From WHTX01 sp038255145 (GTDB lineage: Bacteria > Actinomycetota > Acidimicrobiia > Acidimicrobiales > CAIXPF01), in contig JBBSLP010000015.1 of assembly GCA_038255145.1 (NCBI GenBank), positions 25,484-89,483 of the forward strand: a DNA stretch of 64,000 nucleotides, written 5' to 3'. Shown piece after piece: positions 59,724 to 64,000 of this stretch; positions within the stretch are counted from its first letter, which is position 1; each line of letters starts with the position of its first letter. Below the pieces are notes generated by a model, which was not told the DNA's origin, ran no database searches, and was given only the letters and a program-made list of their open reading frames with translations. Position numbers and translations under genes: made by a program.

Positions 59724-59770
59724 GCCGGAGCGTCGTCGGTCCTGGCCCGGACCGCCGGACGGCGAACCCC

Positions 59771-59800
59771 ATGACGCCCGGCCGCCAGGCCGGGCGTCAT
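59771..59800. terminator. Strong bidirectional hairpin terminator
   Basis: ATGACGCCCGGC (59771-59782) and GCCGGGCGTCAT (59789-59800) are perfectly complementary, with one further C-G pair inside and a 4-base loop. It lies between the convergent stops at 59723 and 59825. Confidence 0.8.
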
Positions 59801-59824
59801 CGCGCCGCCCGCGTGCGCTGCGCC

Positions 59825-60406
59825 CTACCCCCGGTGGTCGCCCTCGCTCTCGGGCGGCGTCGACATGGGGACCACGTCGGATCGGGGGCGGAGCGCGGCG
59901 GCGATGCCGTCCGCCCAGCGGGCGATGCCCTCCCAGTCGCGATGATCGCCGTAGCGACCGCCGAAGACCCGCAGGAACACGCTGCCGGAGGTGGTCCAGT
60001 GGTCGCGTTGGATGGCCCCGGAGAAGTCGCGGTGGCCGCGGGGCCCGATGGCCTGGTCGATCCGGCGACGCGCCTCGGGCACCCGCTTCAGGCGTTGGAA
60101 CAACCGGGTGGCGCGCCGCCCGAAGAAGCTCGAGCTGTCACCGACCGAGCTGACGCTGAACAGCCACACCGGTCGGGCCGCGAGCTCGACGGCGTGGGCA
60201 CGCAGGAAGGCCAGGCCCTGTGGGAGCCAGGCCTGGTCGTGCACGGCTCTGCCCAGGATGATGCCCTCGTAGGCATCGAGCCCGGCGATCTCGTCGATCG
60301 GTAGCACCTCGGCGGCGAGGCCGGCGAGGCGCACGCGCTCGGCGATCGCCTCCGCAACCCCCTTGGTGGACCCGTGCGCGCTGGCGTACCCGACGAGGAC
60401 GGTCAT
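59825..60406 (-). CDS. Flavodoxin-domain protein
   Basis: ATG 60406 has a GGAGGTGA ribosome-binding site. The 193-residue protein begins MTVLVGYASAHGSTKGVAEA, the phosphate-binding loop of flavodoxins. LDAYEGIILGRAVHDQAWLP and PVWLFSVSSVGDSS follow, as in HemG-like or menaquinone-dependent protoporphyrinogen oxidase-like flavodoxins. It probably binds FMN and reduces a quinone or tetrapyrrole. The C-terminal part with RDFSGAIQRDHWT matches the actinobacterial flavodoxin family found in stress regulons. Confidence 0.85.
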   Translation of the reverse strand: MTVLVGYASAHGSTKGVAEAIAERVRLAGLAAEVLPIDEIAGLDAYEGIILGRAVHDQAWLPQGLAFLRAHAVELAARPVWLFSVSSVGDSSSFFGRRATRLFQRLKRVPEARRRIDQAIGPRGHRDFSGAIQRDHWTTSGSVFLRVFGGRYGDHRDWEGIARWADGIAAALRPRSDVVPMSTPPESEGDHRG

Positions 60407-60648
60407 GGTGGTCACCTCCGAACGAACGGTCTGAGCCTGTCGACATCGTCGCCGGGGGATGGGGGGTGCGGCAGAGGCGAACGGCCTTCCTCGCATCGCG
60501 TCGCCACGAACTCGCGGGCCAGGGCCCTGCGACCGGTGCCCATCGCGACGGCGGTCAACGACCTCGGTGCTCGTCGGGCGGACCCAGGGCTCTGGTCACC
60601 GCATCGATGACCAGAGCCAGCTCGATGGCCCCGACGTCGTCCCGCCGC

Positions 60649-61461
60649 TCAATGGATGACGGCCACTGGGCGGTTGGCATAGCGGATCAGGTCCCGCGCC
60701 GTGCCGCCCACGCGGAGGTCGGCGAAGCCGCCGGCGCCGCGGGCTCCCACCACCACGAGGTCGGCGTTCAGGCGGTTGGCGGCCTGCCGCAACGAGGTGC
60801 TCGGGTGGTCGTCCTGGACCAGCTCGTGGCCCACCGGCAGGACTGCGGCCCGTACGGCCTCGAGCTCGGCGTCAGCCGCGGAGGTGGCTGCGTGCTGCTC
60901 GGGGGGGGTGGGGACGAAAGGGCGGTAGCTGCGCACCAGGTGCAGTTCGGCCCGGGCGGCGATGGCCAGGCGGGCGGCCCAGATCGAGGCCCGGTCCGCG
61001 GCGGGCGAACCGTCGTCGCCCACCAGGATGCAGCGGGTGGTGCGGTTCCACATCGGTGGCACGAGCACCACGTCCAGCACGCCGGCACCCACCACGGCCA
61101 GCGCGGTGGTGCACGGCCAGGGCGACCTGTCGTGGATGCGGTCGACCCCGATGACGAGCAGGTCGGCGTCCTCCCGGGTCGCCGCTCGGAGCAGCTCGCG
61201 TACGACGTCGCCGTCGGGTCGGGCGCCCGTCACCTCCGGGGCCAGCGGGTGGCCGGGCAACGCACGTCCGTCCGGACCGACGCCCACTACGGAGGCGCTG
61301 GTCGCCGCGGCGGTGTGCTCGGCCCAGCGCCGCGCCGCCTCACCCGCGGGTGAGGCCTCGCGGTCGAAGGCGATCCGTCGGATGCTGCGCCCGCCCACCT
61401 GGCCAGCGGGCCGGGGCACCGCGGTCGGCCCTTCGCGGTTCAGGTCCGTCGACGTGGTCAT
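60649..61461 (-). CDS. Tandem universal stress protein
   Basis: The 270-residue protein carries a divergent first Usp domain (IRRIAFDREASPAGEAARRW, DADLLVIGVDRIHDR) and a canonical second one (RCILVGDDGSPAADRASIWA, NADLVVVGARGAGGFADLRV, RYANRPVAVIH). The ATP-loop G-x2-G-x9-GS is only approximate. With the Usp at 46462, the flavodoxin and the DUF1918 gene it adds to a stress-type neighbourhood. Monocistronic. Confidence 0.85.
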   Translation of the reverse strand: MTTSTDLNREGPTAVPRPAGQVGGRSIRRIAFDREASPAGEAARRWAEHTAAATSASVVGVGPDGRALPGHPLAPEVTGARPDGDVVRELLRAATREDADLLVIGVDRIHDRSPWPCTTALAVVGAGVLDVVLVPPMWNRTTRCILVGDDGSPAADRASIWAARLAIAARAELHLVRSYRPFVPTPPEQHAATSAADAELEAVRAAVLPVGHELVQDDHPSTSLRQAANRLNADLVVVGARGAGGFADLRVGGTARDLIRYANRPVAVIH

Positions 61462-61779
61462 GGACCCAGCGTGCTCCCGCCGGGCGCCGGCCCCCAGAGG
61501 CGAAGGTCACCGCCGATCGGACCTCCCTGTGGCGGTGGGGGCAAGGTCCTTGGTCACACGAGCGCAGGGCATTGGACCCTGGGCGGGAGACCGTGGTCGC
61601 GGGATGCTGCGCTGGACGGCAAGCACTCGCCGAACTGATCCGAGGGACGAGACAGCGGCCGGGGGTCACCGTCGCCTTCCGGTCATGCGATCGGTCCTCG
61701 CCGGCGAGCGGTTCCGCCCGCCGGGCCTGCGCCGACGTCGCGGGTCCGGCGGTCGCGGGCGGCCGTCGTCGGCCCGGCA
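61462..61779. other. Gene-free stretch upstream of the Usp gene
   Basis: 318 bases between the Usp start and the stop of the kinase gene. It holds several GGTCC/GGACC half-sites (around 61510-61575), such as AAGGTCCTTGG, that could be regulator sites, but no consistent dyad. No coding frame is convincing. Confidence 0.4.
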
Positions 61780-63266
61780 TCAACCGATGGCGGCCAGCGC
61801 GGCGTCGACGGCCTCGCCGAGCGGGCCGCCGGTGTCGATCTCGACCGCGTCGGGCCAGGGTTCGAAGCGGGCCCGGAGCGCGTCGGCCACGGCCACGGTG
61901 GCATCCGATGCGTCCGACCCCGCCGACCGCCTGGCGGCGATCCTGGCGCTGACGACGTCGGGCGCCGCGTCGACGTGCAGCTGCACCAGATCGGCCGCGG
62001 TCCGTCGGGCCAGCTCGGCGGCCGTCCGTCGGTGGGTGGCATCGGTCCACGAGCCGTCGAGCACGACCGACTCGCCCTGCTCGAGGAGGGCGCCGGCCCG
62101 TCGTAGCAGCTCGCCGTAGGTGGCGGTGACGGACTCGGGGCGGTACAGCCCGGCGTCGACCGCGGCGGTGGCGTCGTCGGTGGGGGCCATGCCTGCCTGC
62201 TGCTTGCGGACCTCGTCAGAGCTCAGCACGACCCATTCGGTGCCGTCGCCCACGGCCTGGGCCAGCGTGGTCTTGCCCGTACCCGGCGACCCGCCGACGA
62301 GCACGAGACGGATCTGGCCCCGGGCCAGGTGGGCCTGGCATCGTCGGAGGTGGGCGGCGGCTTCGGCCGCTGCGGCCCGGTCACCCTGGCCGGCGCGCAG
62401 GCAGGCCACCTTGGCCCGCACCTGGGCCCGGTAGGCCACGTAGTGGTGGGCCAGCGAGGCAGGGTGGCTCTCGCCGGAGAACTCCTGGTAGGCGGCCAGG
62501 AAGGCGTTGGCCAGGGTCGGACCGGCCAGCCGCTCGAGGTCCATGGCCAGGAAGGCGGCGTCGAGCAGGACGTCGCCGTGCCGCAGCTGGTCGTCGAAGG
62601 CCAGGCAGTCGAGGATGCGGGGACCGTCGGCCAGGCAGAAGACGTCCTCGCACTGCAGGTCACCGTGCCCATCCACGGCGTGGCCGGCGGCGACGCGGGC
62701 GTCGAGCAACGGGGCACGCCCGTCCAGGTAGCGCCGCCAGGCCGTGGCCACGGCGTCGACGACGCCGGCGTCGAGCACCGATCCCACGAGGGGGGCCATG
62801 GCGGCCTCGTTGGCGGCCCAGTTGGCAGCCACGGCATCGCGTCGAGCCGCGGCCGATGCGGCTGCAGGTCGCGGTGCGGCGGCGTGGATGGCGCCACGGC
62901 CCGGGCCACATCGCGGACCGCGTCGGCCACCTCGGGGCCGTCGAGCAGAGCGACAAGGCGCCGCTCCGCGGGCATGCGCCGCATCACGAGGGCGTGGTCG
63001 TGCACGACCCCGTCGTCATCGACGAGGTCGAGCAGGCCCAGGTAGACGTCGGGCGCGAAGCGCCGGTTCGCGTCCAACTCGCGCCGCAGGGCCGCGGCGC
63101 GCCGCTCCCGGGTCGAGTAGTCGACGAAGCCCAGGTCCACCGGCTTGTACAGCTTGTAGGCCCGCGCCCCGGCGAACAGCAGCACGGAGATGTGCGTCTC
63201 GGCCCCGCCTGGTGCGTTGGGGTGCGCCGGGTCCAGCGCGACGAGGGCGACGGGCGGTTCCATCAT
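61780..63266 (-). pseudogene. Phosphotransferase-like domain fused to a P-loop kinase, with one frameshift
   Basis: The 5' frame starts at ATG 63266 (MMEPPVALVALDPAHPNAPG), overlapping the upstream gene (ATGA), and includes VLLFAGARAYKLYKPVDLGF and DHALVMRRMPAERRLVALLD, an aminoglycoside phosphotransferase-like N-lobe. At about 62885 the frame must shift to continue with RRDAVAANWAANEAAM, AGHAVDGHGDLQCEDVF (catalytic loop HGDLQ) and LDCLAFDDQLRHGDV. Then comes an AAA_33 kinase domain with P-loop VGGSPGTGKTTLAQAV and VVLDGSWTDATHRR. The combined protein of about 495 residues is a known actinobacterial bifunctional kinase-like family. One base corrected would restore it; otherwise everything looks functional. 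Confidence 0.7.
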
Positions 63267-64000
63267 CCGATCCTGGGTCCTGCGGTCACCGCCACGCCAG
63301 CGGTAGGTGGTACCGGTGGCCACCCGGCCGTGGACCCTGCGGGCTCGGCGGCTTCGTCGTCGGCCAGGCTGAGGTAGCCCTCGTCCTCCTGGGTGAAGTG
63401 GAGCTCGAGGATGGCGTGCAGGCCGTAGAGCGCCCGACGGAGCTCGGAACGGTCCTCGCTGGTCAGCGCCGAGCCCTCGAGGCCGTCGAGCAGCCGCCCC
63501 AGGCGGCGGATGCGGTGGGCGATCTCGACGTGGGCCCGGCTCATGGTGCCGGTCGGGTCGGTGCCGCCCAGGGCGGCGGCCAGCACCGGGTACAGCTCAC
63601 GGTCTTCCGCCTCCTCGTGGGGACCCAGGTCGTCGACGAGGAAGCGCTGCACGTCGCGCGCCGCGGCCAGGGCCTGGTCATCGTTGACCTCGCCGAGCTC
63701 GTCGGCCACGGCGCGGATGGCGGCCAGTTCGGGGCGCAGCCGACGGTGCTCGGCGCTGAAGTGGCGGGCCAGGTCGGCGCCCGGTCCCTCCAGGCGGGTG
63801 CGGGACCGGTCACCGCCTAGGGCCCGCAGGGCGTTGAGGATGACGGCGACGTCGATGGCCTCCTGCAGCAGGGCCCCCCAGGTGGCGGGCAGCCACCCCA
63901 CAGCGGCGAAGCCCATGGCCACCATGGAGAGCCCGACCCCGCAGGCCACGCTCTGGCGGGCGATCCGCTGGGACCGGCGCGCGATGCGCCGGGCCTCACC
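63263..64000 (-). CDS. C-terminal part of a heavy-metal P-type ATPase fused to a hemerythrin (HHE) domain (5' end outside window)
   Basis: The frame is open to the window edge. Its first visible part, ARRIARRSQRIARQSVACGV and GWLPATWGALLQEAIDVAVI with LNALRAL, is the last cytoplasmic loop and final helices of a P1B-type metal ATPase. It continues without stop into a four-helix hemerythrin-like domain of about 150 residues with metal-ligand His/Glu positions HFSAEHRRLRPEL, DLGPHEEAEDRELYP, SRAHVEIAHRI and LELHFTQEDEG. Hemerythrin domains bind a di-iron centre and sense oxygen or NO. The fusion suggests a metal pump with a built-in iron/oxygen sensor. The stop overlaps the kinase gene start. 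Confidence 0.82.
   Translation of the reverse strand, partial: GEARRIARRSQRIARQSVACGVGLSMVAMGFAAVGWLPATWGALLQEAIDVAVILNALRALGGDRSRTRLEGPGADLARHFSAEHRRLRPELAAIRAVADELGEVNDDQALAAARDVQRFLVDDLGPHEEAEDRELYPVLAAALGGTDPTGTMSRAHVEIAHRIRRLGRLLDGLEGSALTSEDRSELRRALYGLHAILELHFTQEDEGYLSLADDEAAEPAGSTAGWPPVPPTAGVAVTAGPRIG

Noticed and set aside
61560..61590. GGGCATTGGACCC upstream of the Usp gene as a DosR box
   Set aside because: Spacing is one base short of the 14-base dyad and the invariant GGGAC is absent.

Overview
The window is very GC-rich (well over 70 percent by eye) and carries ATG/GTG starts with 4-base ATGA/GTGA overlaps, Thr-rich LPXTG-type surface proteins, MtrAB-like signalling genes, a DUF222-HNH nuclease gene and a CobN-type cobalamin pathway. 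All of this fits an actinobacterium. The secreted repeat domain near 27.5-28.5 kb and the overall gene mix make Acidimicrobiia a reasonable guess, but that is inference. I saw no rRNA, tRNA, CRISPR array, insertion sequence or replication origin.

Region 0-7 kb: end of a surface protein, an ECF sigma factor with a membrane partner, a divergent response regulator / sensor kinase-lipoprotein set, and an FMN-dependent alpha-hydroxyacid oxidase. Region 7-27 kb: a large cobalamin regulon. Three cobalamin riboswitches precede cbtBA (cobalt uptake), cobQ-cobN-chelatase (minus strand) and cobO-cobB-(RHH/CobI fusion)-cobM/L-cobE (plus strand). A minus-strand cbiD and cobG-H-I-J run and a leaderless cobK complete the set. 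CobA, CobF and the lower-ligand and nucleotide-loop genes are not in the window. CobG (aerobic type) occurs with CbiD (anaerobic type). The most striking gene, 23690-24598, fuses a ribbon-helix-helix DNA-binding domain to a precorrin-2-methyltransferase-like domain. The same 10-mer, TGCCCTACGT, lies at its own promoter and within a perfect inverted repeat at the cobGHIJ promoter, which suggests an enzyme that also represses the pathway.

Region 27-39 kb: a broken secreted repeat protein, an aminotransferase divergent from a MocR regulator, a heme/cobalamin-type binding lipoprotein, a PAS-GAF-PP2C phosphatase, a nitronate monooxygenase, a LexA-controlled HNH nuclease gene and a PIN toxin-antitoxin pair with its operator. 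Region 39-51 kb: a dense run of genes with internal deletions or frameshifts (aldo/keto reductase, B12-binding regulator, ABC ATPase and permease, repeat protein, SDR, SRPBCC, sulfonate-type ABC transporter, rhodanese, urate hydroxylase), interleaved with intact genes. Either this is an error-prone part of the assembly or a decaying segment. Region 51-64 kb: urate breakdown, a cyclase-family hydrolase, an L,D-transpeptidase, then a stress/dormancy-like group (PAS-GAF kinase, flavin-binding-fold protein, DUF1918, an avidin-like protein without signal peptide, flavodoxin, Usp, a kinase, and a P-type ATPase fused to hemerythrin).

Many genes appear to be transcribed leaderless: a TANNNT element lies 6-8 bases before the start codon at eleven genes, and I used this to choose starts.
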